A DNA stretch of 64,000 nucleotides from UBA1731 sp964567665 (lineage in GTDB: Bacteria > Verrucomicrobiota > Kiritimatiellia > RFP12 > UBA1067), in NCBI GenBank assembly GCA_964567665.1, contig CAZMNN010000007.1, forward strand, positions 1 to 64,000, given 5' to 3'. The notes below the pieces were generated by a model. The model searched no databases. It was not told the DNA's origin and saw nothing but the letters and a program-made list of their open reading frames with translations. The position numbers and the translations under genes were made by a program. Below, one piece after another: positions 7,464 through 16,576 of the stretch. How positions within the stretch are numbered: the stretch's first letter is position 1; each line of letters begins with the position of its first letter.

Positions 7464-9458
7464 TCATCTGTCTCGCTCAAGGCGAACGAGCGCAGGTTCA
7501 AGCGGGGCAAGCCGAATCTCCGCGACCTTGCCGATCAATGCCGTCGCCGGCCCGAATTCCGGTTTTGCCGCTGAATATTCCCGGCAAAGCGGAATGCGAA
7601 CCGTGCGCACCGCAGACGACGAATTCACAACGAGCAGCCAATCGCAGCCATCCTGCGAATATGTCCTCGCCGAGACGTTCGCGTCAGTGCCGAAACATTC
7701 AAGCACCTGTGATGTCGGCGAAAGAAGGACGTTCTCGTATTTGCGGATCTCCGCGCCAACCCGGCAGCATTCCTCCCACCGCCTCGCGAACGGCACTCCG
7801 TTAGGTTCGCTTTTCACGTCGAAAAACGAGTACCACACAAGACCGTTTGCGCCGTTGGCGATGCACTGCCAGGCCATGTTGCGCATCTCGGCCTCGGTTG
7901 GCGGACGCGCCTTTCCGTCATCCTTGCGGTATGCCGCCCAATCGAACATCTGCGGCACCTGCCACAAAGCCCGACAGCCACGCGTGCCGACGTATGCGTC
8001 GCGTGTCGATTTCGTGACGAATGAAATGTTGCCGTCGCCGTTTCCGATCGGATACGGATCCGTTCCGATAACGTCGCACGACGGCAGGTAGTTCAGTATC
8101 TGGTCATGCTGATAGAAGCACCCCCATGTCGGGTGTTCAGGGTCGAGCCGCTCCACAAGATTCCGTCGAACCGCAAGCTGCGGCAGCTTGGAGATCGGAG
8201 ACTCATCCACGACATACCACGCCAGAAGTGCTGGATGGTCTTTCAGTCTGTTCACAAACTCCGTCGTGCGGGCAGAAGCCTGCTTGACGTCGCCGTAGTC
8301 CCAGAAGTCCTTGAGGTTCGGAATCACGCGCACACCACGCGCATGGCACAGATCCATCAGCTCACGCATCTTCGGATTGCGGTGCCCCCAATACGGCATG
8401 ATGCAGTTGAACGGACTTTTCGCATACAGTTCCACGTCATCTGCGGACTTGAAGTCCGTCCAGAATGTACCGAGCGGAAAGAAAGGCTTCCCATCGACAA
8501 TCGTGCGGCCAGACCTGTCGATATGCACCCGGCGGCATTCCGGTTTTGTACGGCGAACGAACTCAAGTTCCGCCCTTCCTGCAACCGTACCGTCACCAGA
8601 ATGCAGCTCAAAAGAAATGCGCTGGGAACCAACCGCCAACCCCGAAACAGGGATTTTGACCGATGCCGCATATCGAGTCAACCTCTCTGCGGACTTGCGC
8701 CTTTCAGCCCCTGCCGCGTCGCGATAGACAAACACGCCTCTGCGGGATGCCGCTTCTGCCTCCGTCTGGTCAAGCGCGGCACAGAACGCAACGACGCCAG
8801 CGTCCGCCGAATTGCGGTACGCATCGCAGAGCAGCGTCTGCACCGGACGAGGAACGTACGGCTCGACAAACACATCATCGAACCAGGCCTTGCCCATCAT
8901 GCCCTTGCGGACGAACGGCGCGACAAGCATCGATGCGGCATTCGCCGGAATTCTCGGCGACACGAATTCAATCTTGACCCATCCGTCGGAAGTCCCCTTT
9001 ACGCCCTCAGCGTACGAGCCTCCCAGATATTTGCGGTTCACGTCATACCATTCGAGGCAAACCGAAGCTCCGTCACCGCCTCCTGCAAGATTCTCCGTGC
9101 GCACCCACGCTCCGAACCGGTACGCAACGCCGGCCTTGAGTTTGATGCCTTGACTTGGAATGGTATAGTTCTTCGCATCATCCGTATTGTCGTACGCCAA
9201 GGCGCGGGTGCCGCTTCTGCCTGATCTATCCTCAAACCGGAACTTTCCGGATGGATTCAGCCACCACGACTTCGCCGTTCCGGCTTCACCCTCCTCAAAG
9301 CCCGCGTTGGCAACCGTCACCGCTGCCGATTCACAGTCTGCGGCCCCGCCATGGGCAATCCCCAAGACGGAGACGCACAGCGCGGTGACGCAAAATCTAA
9401 CTGCCGCAGTCGCAGACTGTCCCGTTTTCGCCGATGCACTTCTGACACTCAAAATCAT
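7464..9458 (-). CDS. Secreted multidomain glycoside hydrolase-like protein (CBM plus TIM barrel)
   Basis: A 664-residue protein: signal peptide to about residue 40, a carbohydrate-binding-module-like jelly roll (45-200, beginning NAGFEEGEAGTAKSWW and ending AWFDDVFVEP), a beta-sandwich (200-300), then a TIM barrel opening with SGRTIVDGKPFFPLGTF near 316. The barrel contains LLAWYVVDES, with Glu419 as a candidate acid, and ends in an all-beta domain. The same layout is seen in the 22451-25273 protein, so the two are paralogues of a GH-A-clan-like family whose substrate I cannot name. It is the first gene of a two-gene operon. The ATG has no Shine-Dalgarno sequence and lies nine bases from the -10, suggesting a leaderless mRNA. 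Confidence 0.65.
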   Translation of the reverse strand: MILSVRSASAKTGQSATAAVRFCVTALCVSVLGIAHGGAADCESAAVTVANAGFEEGEAGTAKSWWLNPSGKFRFEDRSGRSGTRALAYDNTDDAKNYTIPSQGIKLKAGVAYRFGAWVRTENLAGGGDGASVCLEWYDVNRKYLGGSYAEGVKGTSDGWVKIEFVSPRIPANAASMLVAPFVRKGMMGKAWFDDVFVEPYVPRPVQTLLCDAYRNSADAGVVAFCAALDQTEAEAASRRGVFVYRDAAGAERRKSAERLTRYAASVKIPVSGLAVGSQRISFELHSGDGTVAGRAELEFVRRTKPECRRVHIDRSGRTIVDGKPFFPLGTFWTDFKSADDVELYAKSPFNCIMPYWGHRNPKMRELMDLCHARGVRVIPNLKDFWDYGDVKQASARTTEFVNRLKDHPALLAWYVVDESPISKLPQLAVRRNLVERLDPEHPTWGCFYQHDQILNYLPSCDVIGTDPYPIGNGDGNISFVTKSTRDAYVGTRGCRALWQVPQMFDWAAYRKDDGKARPPTEAEMRNMAWQCIANGANGLVWYSFFDVKSEPNGVPFARRWEECCRVGAEIRKYENVLLSPTSQVLECFGTDANVSARTYSQDGCDWLLVVNSSSAVRTVRIPLCREYSAAKPEFGPATALIGKVAEIRLAPLEPALVRLERDR

Positions 9459-9467
9459 ATGTCGGCA

Positions 9468-9495
9468 ATGATACCATACTCATTTTTTTTTTCAA
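9468..9495 (-). promoter_or_regulatory. A-tract extended -10 promoter, apparently leaderless
   Basis: Reading the minus strand: TTGAAA merges into a run of ten A (9483-9492), then six bases, then TGGTATCAT (9468-9476). The -35 to -10 spacing is 16. Only nine bases separate the -10 from the ATG at 9458, so the transcript would have almost no leader. Confidence 0.6.
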
Positions 9496-9603
9496 CCACA
9501 AAATGCATACGCGCACACGGCAATCCGCGCATCTCCGTCCGGCACTTCGCCCGAATGCACGGCACCCCGCTGGCGACATGGCAACAAAAACCGGGGCGCA
9601 CTT

Positions 9604-11958
9604 TTAAGTCGCCAACGACGTGCGAACCCTATCCAGCAGTTCCTCTTCGCTTCTCACCGTATGCGCCGACGCCGCTATGGACTTGCGGAAAATCGCACCG
9701 TAGTTCTTTGTGACGATCCGCCTGTCTGTGACGACGACCACACCACGATCCCGCTTCGTCCTGATAAGCCGTCCAAAACCCTGCCTGAACTTGATTACCG
9801 CCTCCGGCACCATGTAGTCGTGGAACGCCCGCCCGCCGGCATCCTCTATCTGTTCGCAACGCGCCTCCGTGACCGGCTCACCCACCTGAGGAAACGGCAG
9901 ACGGGCAAGCACCACGCACGAAAGCGCATCGCCCGCCACGTCTACACCCTCCCAGAAGCTCTGTGCGCCGAACAGCACCGTCTTGCCGCCAGCCTTGAGC
10001 TTCGCCGCCATCAGTTCGCGGGGGAGACCGTCGCCCTGGACGCACAGATCGATGCCGGACATCTCGAACAGAGAACGCGCACGCTCCGCGACGGTGCGCA
10101 TCATTTCGTACGACGTGAACAGGACAAGCCCGCGCCCTTCAGTCACTTCAAATAGCTTCCGCAGAAACGGCGCAAGCGCCTCCGCATATGACAGGCCGTC
10201 CGCCGCCGGATCCGGAAGGAAGTCCGGCGCAAGAACGAGCGCCTGCCTGAAATAGTCGAACGGCGACGCCGCCACGAGCCTGCGCACACGGCACTCAGTC
10301 GATGCATCCGCACTCTCCGGTGCGCATCCAAGCCGCTTCGCCATGTAGTCGAACCTGTCGCCCACACGCAGCGTGGCCGAGCACAGCACCACTGAATCCT
10401 TGACGTCGTAGAAGCATCTGCGCATCTCCTTTGCGATGCTGAGAGGCGCCGCGACGAACCTGATAGGCGGCGGATGCCCCGGTCGGCCCGCATCGGCGGC
10501 ACCACGCTCCACCCAGTAGACACGTTGGGGGTCGTCGCCGGAAAGCGCTGATTTTGCCGTTGCGAGATAGGAGCGCACTTCAGTGGCGGTCTGCATCGCC
10601 TGTGCCGACAGATCGCCAAACAGATCAAGCTCGCCTTCGGACGTAGCGTCGTCTATGCTGTGCGCAAGGGCCATCAGCGCATTCGCAACCTTCGCGAGAC
10701 GCGCCTCAAACTTCACGAGCGCACCGTCGAGCGCACTTTCATCCCACTGTTCGGCCTTGTAGTCCCTGAACAGACCTTTCACCGAATACTGGCGCGGGGC
10801 GCACGCATTTTCTCCTATGCACAGTCTGCGGTAGCGTATTGTCTGCTCTTTCCGGGCAGGGCTGAGCAGATGCGCCGCCACATCCATTACCGCGTCGACC
10901 TCAAGCCGAGCGAATGTGCAGGCTGTGCGCACAGCTTGCGCAGCCTTCGCTATCTCCGTGGCGTTCGGGGCAGAGGCGAGCGAACCTCGCTTCAGCTGCT
11001 TTTCGATCGTCCCGATGAGGCCACGCTCCTTTCGGCCTCTTACCCTGCGCGTGATGCGTCCAATGAGCTGCGCGAACGTGGTTTTCGAAAACTCGTGCGA
11101 AAAGAATCCCGTCGCAATGTCTTCAAGATTGTGCGCCTCGTCGAACACCAGTCTGCCGTACGACGGCAGTATGCCGCTTCCGGGATTTGCCGCCTCGGCA
11201 AGCACAAGGGCATGGTTGGCCACAATAAGATGGGCGCGAAGCGCCCGCTCACGCGCCTTGCGGATGAAGCAGCGGGACGCATATTGGCACCGCTTGCCGC
11301 CGCAATCTTCACCGGCACACACAAGACGGCTTCTCAGTCCAGGTGCGTTCACGGCGTCAAGATCGCCGTCGCATCCGTCTGAGTGCAGCCACCGCACAAC
11401 ATTTCCGAACTCTTCACGCTCCTCGCCGTTCATGCTGTAGTAGCCGTCGCGCATCAGTTCCGAAAGTGCGTACAGACACAGATAGTTTCCCCGCCCCTTG
11501 AGCAGCGCAACGCGCACGTCATCCGGCACAGTCTTCACCGCACGCGGAATGTCGCTCGATATGAGCTGGCTTTGGAGATTGCGCGTCGCGGTGGAGACCA
11601 CGACAGGCGTGTCGTTCAGGACGGCCCAGTTCACGGACGGCACAAGATACGCAAGCGATTTTCCCACGCCGGTGCCGGCCTCGACCATCAGGTGCGAGCG
11701 GTCGTTGAACGCCCGCGCTATCGCCTTGAGCATGTCGATCTGCCCAGGACGTTCCTCATAGCCATCCGATGCGCCAAGGATTCCGCCGGGCTTGAGATTC
11801 GCCGCCACTGAATCTACGTCGAGAGGCGAGCAGTCGCCATGCGTCGGCATCCCGCACTTCTTGCCGCCGGACGCCATTTCCGGCACACACGCGACCCAAT
11901 TCGGGTCATCCGCGAAAAGCGCGGGATCAATCGCCATCTTGCCGCCATCCGTCTTCAC
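9604..11958 (-). CDS. dinG: ATP-dependent helicase, DinG/XPD-like superfamily 2
   Basis: A 784-residue helicase with a GTG start at 11958, chosen because GGAGGA lies eight bases upstream and the gene then begins 17 bases after the nth stop; longer in-frame starts would lie inside nth. Motif I is MVEAGTGVGKSLAYLVP, motif II is VFDEAHN, and later motifs include LFTSYEMM and the C-terminal QGFGRLIRT. Between motifs I and II are cysteines (CAGEDCGGKRCQYASRC) matching the Fe-S cluster position of DinG/XPD helicases. The family unwinds DNA 5' to 3', including R-loops and D-loops. It is the third gene of a repair/RNA-modification operon with nth and an RluA synthase. Confidence 0.9.
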   Translation of the reverse strand: MKTDGGKMAIDPALFADDPNWVACVPEMASGGKKCGMPTHGDCSPLDVDSVAANLKPGGILGASDGYEERPGQIDMLKAIARAFNDRSHLMVEAGTGVGKSLAYLVPSVNWAVLNDTPVVVSTATRNLQSQLISSDIPRAVKTVPDDVRVALLKGRGNYLCLYALSELMRDGYYSMNGEEREEFGNVVRWLHSDGCDGDLDAVNAPGLRSRLVCAGEDCGGKRCQYASRCFIRKARERALRAHLIVANHALVLAEAANPGSGILPSYGRLVFDEAHNLEDIATGFFSHEFSKTTFAQLIGRITRRVRGRKERGLIGTIEKQLKRGSLASAPNATEIAKAAQAVRTACTFARLEVDAVMDVAAHLLSPARKEQTIRYRRLCIGENACAPRQYSVKGLFRDYKAEQWDESALDGALVKFEARLAKVANALMALAHSIDDATSEGELDLFGDLSAQAMQTATEVRSYLATAKSALSGDDPQRVYWVERGAADAGRPGHPPPIRFVAAPLSIAKEMRRCFYDVKDSVVLCSATLRVGDRFDYMAKRLGCAPESADASTECRVRRLVAASPFDYFRQALVLAPDFLPDPAADGLSYAEALAPFLRKLFEVTEGRGLVLFTSYEMMRTVAERARSLFEMSGIDLCVQGDGLPRELMAAKLKAGGKTVLFGAQSFWEGVDVAGDALSCVVLARLPFPQVGEPVTEARCEQIEDAGGRAFHDYMVPEAVIKFRQGFGRLIRTKRDRGVVVVTDRRIVTKNYGAIFRKSIAASAHTVRSEEELLDRVRTSLAT

Positions 11959-11975
11959 TGAAACCGTCCTCCGGT

Positions 11976-12635
11976 CTACCCTTGCGCACAGGCAGGACAA
12001 TGGGCGGATATCGGACATCCGCCGCACTTCGGGCGCACCGGCCCGCATCTGGTCTGCCCGAACGACACGAGATGCGAATTCCACGTCTTCCAGTACTTGA
12101 CGGGCAATATGCGGCGAAGCGCCATCTCCGTCTCAAGAGGCGTCTTAGTGCATACGAGACCGAGCCTGTTGCATATGCGGTGAACGTGCACATCCACGCA
12201 TATCGCCGGCAGTCCGAACCCGACCGCGACCGTAAGGTTGGCTGTCTTGCGCCCGACGCCCGGCAGTTCGCAAAGCTCCTCAACCGTCTTCGGCAGCGTC
12301 CCGCCAAACCTCTCCCTGAGTACGGACGGCAGCTTCTTCAGATGGCGGGCCTTGTCCCGAAAGAAGCCTACCGGATAGATGGACTGCTCGATCTCCTCAA
12401 CAGAAAGCCTGTCGAGATCCTCCGGACGGAACAAGCCGTCCTTTGCCTTTGCGAAGAGGCGCTTGACCGCCCCCGCCGTGCACTGATCCTTCGTTCTGGC
12501 GGAAAGGATCGTCCCTACAAGCACACAGAACGGATCGAGCGTCTGCGCCTGGATGAGTTCGATGATCGGCGCATCGTGTGCGCGGAACTCCCTTTTGAGC
12601 GCACGGTCTACCGCAGGGACATCCTTGACGGTCAT
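11976..12635 (-). CDS. nth: Endonuclease III, base-excision repair glycosylase
   Basis: A 219-residue bifunctional DNA glycosylase/AP lyase for oxidised pyrimidines. The helix-hairpin-helix LPGVGRKTANL near residue 127 carries the catalytic lysine, and VDVHVHR carries the catalytic aspartate. The C-terminus has the C-x6-C-x2-C-x5-C arrangement (from CGPVRPKC to SAHC) that binds the 4Fe-4S cluster. Length is typical (E. coli 211). The start codon lies one base after the stop of the pseudouridine synthase gene, so the two are translationally coupled. Confidence 0.96.
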   Translation of the reverse strand: MTVKDVPAVDRALKREFRAHDAPIIELIQAQTLDPFCVLVGTILSARTKDQCTAGAVKRLFAKAKDGLFRPEDLDRLSVEEIEQSIYPVGFFRDKARHLKKLPSVLRERFGGTLPKTVEELCELPGVGRKTANLTVAVGFGLPAICVDVHVHRICNRLGLVCTKTPLETEMALRRILPVKYWKTWNSHLVSFGQTRCGPVRPKCGGCPISAHCPACAQG

Positions 12636-12636
12636 C

Positions 12637-13548
12637 TCACTTCCCCATCCCGAACGCCTTCAGACACTGACGGAAATCGGCCGGCAGCGGACTGTGCGCC
12701 TTGATGAGGCCTTTGGTGCTGCGCATTGGATCAGGCAGCGCAAGCTCCGCCGCATGAAGCATCTGGCGCGGCACCGCCATCAGCCGCGAATCCCTCGCCT
12801 TCTTGAGACCGAATGTGCGGTCGCCAAGCACGGGAAACCTTATCGACGAAAGATGCCGGCGAATCTGATTCGTACGCCCCGTCTCGATCCGCACCTTCAG
12901 AAATGAAGCGTCCGGCGAAGCCATCTCCCGCGTGACGTGCGATACCGCTGGCTTGTCGTCAAGCGGTGCGGCCACGGTTTCGTGCGCATGGGGGAAACGG
13001 CCGGCGACGATGGCGTAGTATGTTTTTTTGACGCTGTGCGTCTTGAACACGTCCACTGCCGCCGTGAACGCCGTATGCGTCTTGGCGAACAGAAGGCAAC
13101 CTGTTGTGTCGCGGTCGAGACGATGCACCGCCTCAAGCGTCGGAATGCGCATCTGGAGACGCAGAATCATCTCCGCCGACTTCTCGTCACCGCAACTCAG
13201 CACTCCGGCTGGCTTATCCACAACAACGTAGTCCGGTGTCTCCAGAAGCACCCTGATGTGGCGCACTGCGGATGCTCCGCCGCCTGCGGCCTTCGTTCTG
13301 TCGCTGCCTGGCTGACGCTTCGCCGCGCTTACGACGGAACGCGGGACGTCCACCGTATCGCCGGTGCGCAGGGAGTGGTGCGCTATCCACACACACTTGC
13401 GGTTCACCCACACGTTGCGACCGTCAATCATGGCCTTGGCGGCTCTGCGGGACAGCCCGCATCGCGCCGCAAGGAGATCCTGAAGCGTCTTGCCGTTCTC
13501 TGGTTTGCCGACAAGCAGACGCTCTATGTTTCCTGGGATGCTTCTCAT
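12637..13548 (-). CDS. RluA-family rRNA/tRNA pseudouridine synthase
   Basis: A 303-residue protein with an N-terminal S4 RNA-binding domain (about 20-75, DLLAARCGLSRRAAKAMIDG) followed by the RluA catalytic domain. The catalytic signature is HRLDRDTTGCLLFAK with the conserved aspartate; YVVVDKPAGVLS and a C-terminal RTNQIRRHLSSI also match. It isomerises specific uridines in rRNA or tRNA. Which member (RluC or RluD type) cannot be settled here. It is first in an operon with nth and the helicase gene, behind an extended -10 at 13584-13592. Confidence 0.93.
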   Translation of the reverse strand: MRSIPGNIERLLVGKPENGKTLQDLLAARCGLSRRAAKAMIDGRNVWVNRKCVWIAHHSLRTGDTVDVPRSVVSAAKRQPGSDRTKAAGGGASAVRHIRVLLETPDYVVVDKPAGVLSCGDEKSAEMILRLQMRIPTLEAVHRLDRDTTGCLLFAKTHTAFTAAVDVFKTHSVKKTYYAIVAGRFPHAHETVAAPLDDKPAVSHVTREMASPDASFLKVRIETGRTNQIRRHLSSIRFPVLGDRTFGLKKARDSRLMAVPRQMLHAAELALPDPMRSTKGLIKAHSPLPADFRQCLKAFGMGK

Positions 13549-13583
13549 CTTCTGTAATCTGCCGTATAAAAGTAAAGATGGCT

Positions 13584-13592
13584 ATTATACCA
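13584..13592 (-). promoter_or_regulatory. Extended -10 promoter of the rluA-nth-dinG operon
   Basis: Minus-strand TGGTATAAT (TATAAT at 13584-13589), about 36 bases upstream of the first start codon. The -35 region (TGCGAT) is poor, as expected when the TG extension is present. Confidence 0.55.
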
Positions 13593-13634
13593 TACAGCCG
13601 CACACCATCGCACAGTACGCAAATGCACACCGCG

Positions 13635-13946
13635 CTAAACGGCGGCTCCGTCCTGCCCAAACAGCCGCTCAAGTATCTGTTCGGCTGGCGTGTACGCCTT
13701 TTTTGCGTTGTTGCATTCCTTGCAGCACGGCACACAGTTCCCCTTTGTGGAGCGTCCACCTCGTGCCACCGGAATCACATGATCCATCGTAAGGTTCTCC
13801 GCGCCGACCTTGCGATGACAGTAGTGGCACTCTCCTCTCGCAAGCTGAGTTCGCCACCAGTCCGTCGCCCGCAATTCGCGAGCCTTGGCGCGTTCGCGCT
13901 TCACATGCGCCGGATCCGGGTTCAGATCAAGCCACTCTCCGTCCAT
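13635..13946 (-). CDS. Small HNH endonuclease
   Basis: A 103-residue protein from the ATG at 13946, preceded by GGAAAGG at about ten bases; a TTG nine bases upstream lacks room for that site. The HNH core is complete: CHYC, then TMDHVIPVARGG, then NCVPCCKECNNAKKA, giving the two zinc-knuckle CxxC pairs and the histidine pair of the beta-beta-alpha-metal fold. Such small stand-alone HNH proteins are common in bacterial chromosomes and their targets are seldom known. It is the last gene after tsaC (61-base gap); no phage or restriction genes are nearby. Confidence 0.85.
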   Translation of the reverse strand: MDGEWLDLNPDPAHVKRERAKARELRATDWWRTQLARGECHYCHRKVGAENLTMDHVIPVARGGRSTKGNCVPCCKECNNAKKAYTPAEQILERLFGQDGAAV

Positions 13947-14007
13947 AACGCCCAAACCTTTCCATGTTTCGCAGATGAAGCGCCGACAACATCATCTTCA
14001 CCCATGT

Positions 14008-14562
14008 TCATACGGATATCGCCCCTTGCCGCAAAACCACAATCTCGCCGGCATCCCCGACGGACACCACGGTCGACGGCACACCGACAGGGGACGGCCC
14101 GTCGTCAACGACGACATCGGCGGAAAGCCCGACATCCTCCAGTGCCTGCGGCGCATCCGTTGCGGGCTGTCCGCCGGAAAGATTGGCCGACGTGACGCGC
14201 AGCACACCACCGCAAGCGGCAATGAGACGGCGCGTCCACGCATGGGCCGGCACACGAAAGCCCTCTCCGCCCACAACCATCGTGAGTGCGCCGGGCCAAT
14301 GCCTTTCCGCAAGTTCGCAGGCCTTCCGAGGCATTGCACATCCGATGAACGCACCAACCGCCGCCGCGTCCGATGCAAGCAGCGCAATCTTCTTGCGCTT
14401 CTCCCTGCCCTTGATGGAATAGAGCCGTTCAACCGCCTCCGGAAACGAAGGATGTGCGGCAAGCCCATACACCGTATCGGTCGGAATCACCGCTACCCCG
14501 CCAGCGCTAAGCGTTGCCGCAACCTCTTCAAGCGATTTGTCGCTGCACGGAACAACCTTCAT
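14008..14562 (-). CDS. tsaC: Threonylcarbamoyl-AMP synthase (TsaC/YrdC family)
   Basis: A 184-residue YrdC/TsaC-domain protein that makes threonylcarbamoyl-AMP from threonine, bicarbonate and ATP, the first step of t6A37 formation in ANN-decoding tRNAs. It shows GGVAVIPTDTVYGLAA near residue 18, SIKGREKRKKIALLA, WPGALTMVV and RVTSANLSG. The ATG at 14562 forms an ATGA overlap with the tadA stop and has GGGAGGG four bases upstream; longer reading frames into tadA are antisense-like and were rejected. It sits with tadA in an operon centred on tRNA modification. Confidence 0.93.
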   Translation of the reverse strand: MKVVPCSDKSLEEVAATLSAGGVAVIPTDTVYGLAAHPSFPEAVERLYSIKGREKRKKIALLASDAAAVGAFIGCAMPRKACELAERHWPGALTMVVGGEGFRVPAHAWTRRLIAACGGVLRVTSANLSGGQPATDAPQALEDVGLSADVVVDDGPSPVGVPSTVVSVGDAGEIVVLRQGAISV

Positions 14563-15062
14563 TTGCCCTCCCTGCGACGACGGAAGAAATCCTGCAGTAC
14601 GGCAAGAGATTCCTTCTCCATCACGCCTGTCACAATCTCCGGATGATGATTGATTCCGGGATGCCCAAAGATGTTGAACACCGTGCCGCCTCCTCGCTTC
14701 GGATCGGAGACTCCCCACACGACAACCGGAACGCGAGCGAGAATGATTGCCCCGGCACACATCGGACACGGCTCCTTCGTGACATAGAGACGTGTGCCGG
14801 AAAGACGCCACGCGCCTTTCGCGGAGGCGGCAGCGGTGAGCGCAAGCATCTCCGCATGAGCGGTGGCATCGCACAGCATCTCAGGCTGGTTGTGCGCCCG
14901 CGCAAGGATGCGGGCTGAAAGCGGATCGGAATTGAACGAGCCGTCTTCAGACGATGCCGGCTCAACAATCACACACCCTGTCGGCACCTCACCATCCTCG
15001 GCGGCACGTTCCGCCTCGCGAAGCGCCATCCGCATGAAAAACCTGTCAAAATCCGAAATCAA
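14559..15062 (-). CDS. tadA: tRNA-specific adenosine deaminase
   Basis: A 167-residue deaminase that converts A34 to inosine in tRNA-Arg(ACG). The zinc site is visible as HAEMLAL and EPCPMCAGAI. Length and layout match TadA (E. coli 167). The best start is TTG at 15062, forming a TTGA overlap with the DUF167 stop; the first ATG, nine codons in, would cut helix 1 and lies too close to the conserved region. Translational coupling to the upstream gene is therefore likely. Confidence 0.93.
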   Translation of the reverse strand: MISDFDRFFMRMALREAERAAEDGEVPTGCVIVEPASSEDGSFNSDPLSARILARAHNQPEMLCDATAHAEMLALTAAASAKGAWRLSGTRLYVTKEPCPMCAGAIILARVPVVVWGVSDPKRGGGTVFNIFGHPGINHHPEIVTGVMEKESLAVLQDFFRRRREGK

Positions 15063-15346
15063 CGCTCCACGACCTTCCGGACATCATCGGCAGATACGCC
15101 GACAAGCAGAATCCGCTTCTGTTTTGCAGTCTCGCCGGACTTGAACACGACCCTGCCCTTCGGCAGACCGAACGCATCTGCAAGCGTCTCGACAAGCTCC
15201 TTGTTGGCCTTGCCGTCCACAGGTGCGCATTTTACGCGAACCTTCACGGCATCGCCGATAAGGCCATCCACTCCGGCCCGCGACGAGCGCGGCTGCGCCT
15301 TTACATTCAAGACGACCCCGTCGCCCGTTTCGGTGAAATACGGCAT
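15059..15346 (-). CDS. DUF167 / YggU family protein
   Basis: A 95-residue protein from the ATG at 15346, which overlaps the metK stop by one base (TGATG). The sequence LNVKAQPRSSRAGVDG, the middle VKVKCAP-type strand, and GKANKELVETLADAFGLPK with VVFKSGETAKQKRI are the standard marks of the DUF167 family (YggU/MTH637 fold). Family function is unestablished. It is positioned between metK and tadA in a run of overlapping genes. Confidence 0.88.
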   Translation of the reverse strand: MPYFTETGDGVVLNVKAQPRSSRAGVDGLIGDAVKVRVKCAPVDGKANKELVETLADAFGLPKGRVVFKSGETAKQKRILLVGVSADDVRKVVER

Positions 15347-16533
15347 CACATCCTCTTGACGGCGGCGAGAACGGCATCGACGCGGTCGGTGCGCTCCCAC
15401 GGAAACGCCTTGCGTCCGAAATGTCCGTACGCCGCCGTATCCTCGTACTTCCAGCCTTCCGGTGTGGCCAGTCCGAGATCCTTCGTAAGCGCATACGGAC
15501 GGAAGTCGAACACCTTACCGGAAAGAATCATCCTTTCGAGCTGTCCGTTGGTGACGCCGTGCGCGGTTCCGTAGGTCTTCACGCACACCGACACAGGCCT
15601 GTCCACGCCGATTGCATAGGCAACCTGTATCTGACAGCGGTCGGCAAGCCCTGCGGCGACGATGTTCTTGGCCGCATATCGGGCGTAGTATGCCGCGCTC
15701 CTGTCGACCTTGGACGGATCCTTCCCCGAGAACGCGCCGCCGCCATGCGCCGCCATGCCGCCGTACGTATCGACGATGATCTTGCGTCCGGTAAGCCCGG
15801 AATCACCGCACGGCCCGCCGACGACGAACTTTCCGGTCGGATTGACATAGAACTTCGTGCCGTTGGTCAGCATCTTCGTCTTGGAAAGGAATGCGCGGGC
15901 GGCCTCCTCCATCTCGGCATAGCATTTGGCGTTCGCGCCATCCTCCGTCGTCTGGTGCGACAGCACGACAGTGTCGATGGCGACAGGCTTCCCGTTTTCG
16001 TAGACCACGGAGACCTGCCCCTTGGAATCGGGACGCAGGAACGGCATCGTGCCGTTGCGGCGCATCTTCGCGAACTTCGCGAGCATACCGTGCGACCACA
16101 TGATCGGCGCCGGCATCAGCTCCTTCGTCTCGTTGGACGCATAGCCGAACATCATCCCCTGATCGCCGGCGCCCTGCATTGTCTTCCGTTTGCGGTCCAC
16201 ACCCTGCGCGATGTCCGGGCTTTGGCCGTGAAGAGCACTCATGTACGTGAGGGACTTCCACGCAAAGCCTTCGTCTTCGCAATCGTAGCCGATTCTCTTC
16301 ACGACCTTGCGGGCGATCGCACCGGTGTCGACATCCTTGAACCCACGGCAGGTGATCTCCCCCGCATTCATCACAAGGTTCGGAGCAACCATCGTTTCAC
16401 ACGCAACGCGGGCGTTCCGGTCCTTCGCAAGACAGGCGTCGAGAATGGCGTCTGAAATCTGGTCTGCCACCTTGTCAGGATGTCCCTCCGACACCGATTC
16501 CGAAGTGAAGATATGGCGATGCGGTTCGTTCAT
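15346..16533 (-). CDS. metK: S-adenosylmethionine synthase
   Basis: A 395-residue enzyme that makes S-adenosylmethionine from methionine and ATP. It begins with SESVSEGHPDKVADQISDAILD (substrate/metal loop), contains GAGDQGMMFGYA near residue 115, FVVGGPCGDSGLTGRKIIVDTYGG near 240 and GGAFSGKDPSKVDRSAAYYAR near 265. Length is normal for the family. It heads the run metK, DUF167, tadA, tsaC, HNH, in which the first four genes overlap. No SAM riboswitch is recognisable in the short upstream region; the likely promoter is TGGTAAAAT at 16579-16587. Confidence 0.97.
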   Translation of the reverse strand: MNEPHRHIFTSESVSEGHPDKVADQISDAILDACLAKDRNARVACETMVAPNLVMNAGEITCRGFKDVDTGAIARKVVKRIGYDCEDEGFAWKSLTYMSALHGQSPDIAQGVDRKRKTMQGAGDQGMMFGYASNETKELMPAPIMWSHGMLAKFAKMRRNGTMPFLRPDSKGQVSVVYENGKPVAIDTVVLSHQTTEDGANAKCYAEMEEAARAFLSKTKMLTNGTKFYVNPTGKFVVGGPCGDSGLTGRKIIVDTYGGMAAHGGGAFSGKDPSKVDRSAAYYARYAAKNIVAAGLADRCQIQVAYAIGVDRPVSVCVKTYGTAHGVTNGQLERMILSGKVFDFRPYALTKDLGLATPEGWKYEDTAAYGHFGRKAFPWERTDRVDAVLAAVKRM

Positions 16534-16576
16534 TTTGTCGATTTCCTGTTTATGTCCGTCAGTTCACTAAAAAGGC

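Noticed and set aside
13635..13946. HNH gene as part of a restriction or mobile system
   Set aside because: No methyltransferase, helicase or mobile-element gene adjoins it; it follows a tRNA-modification operon.
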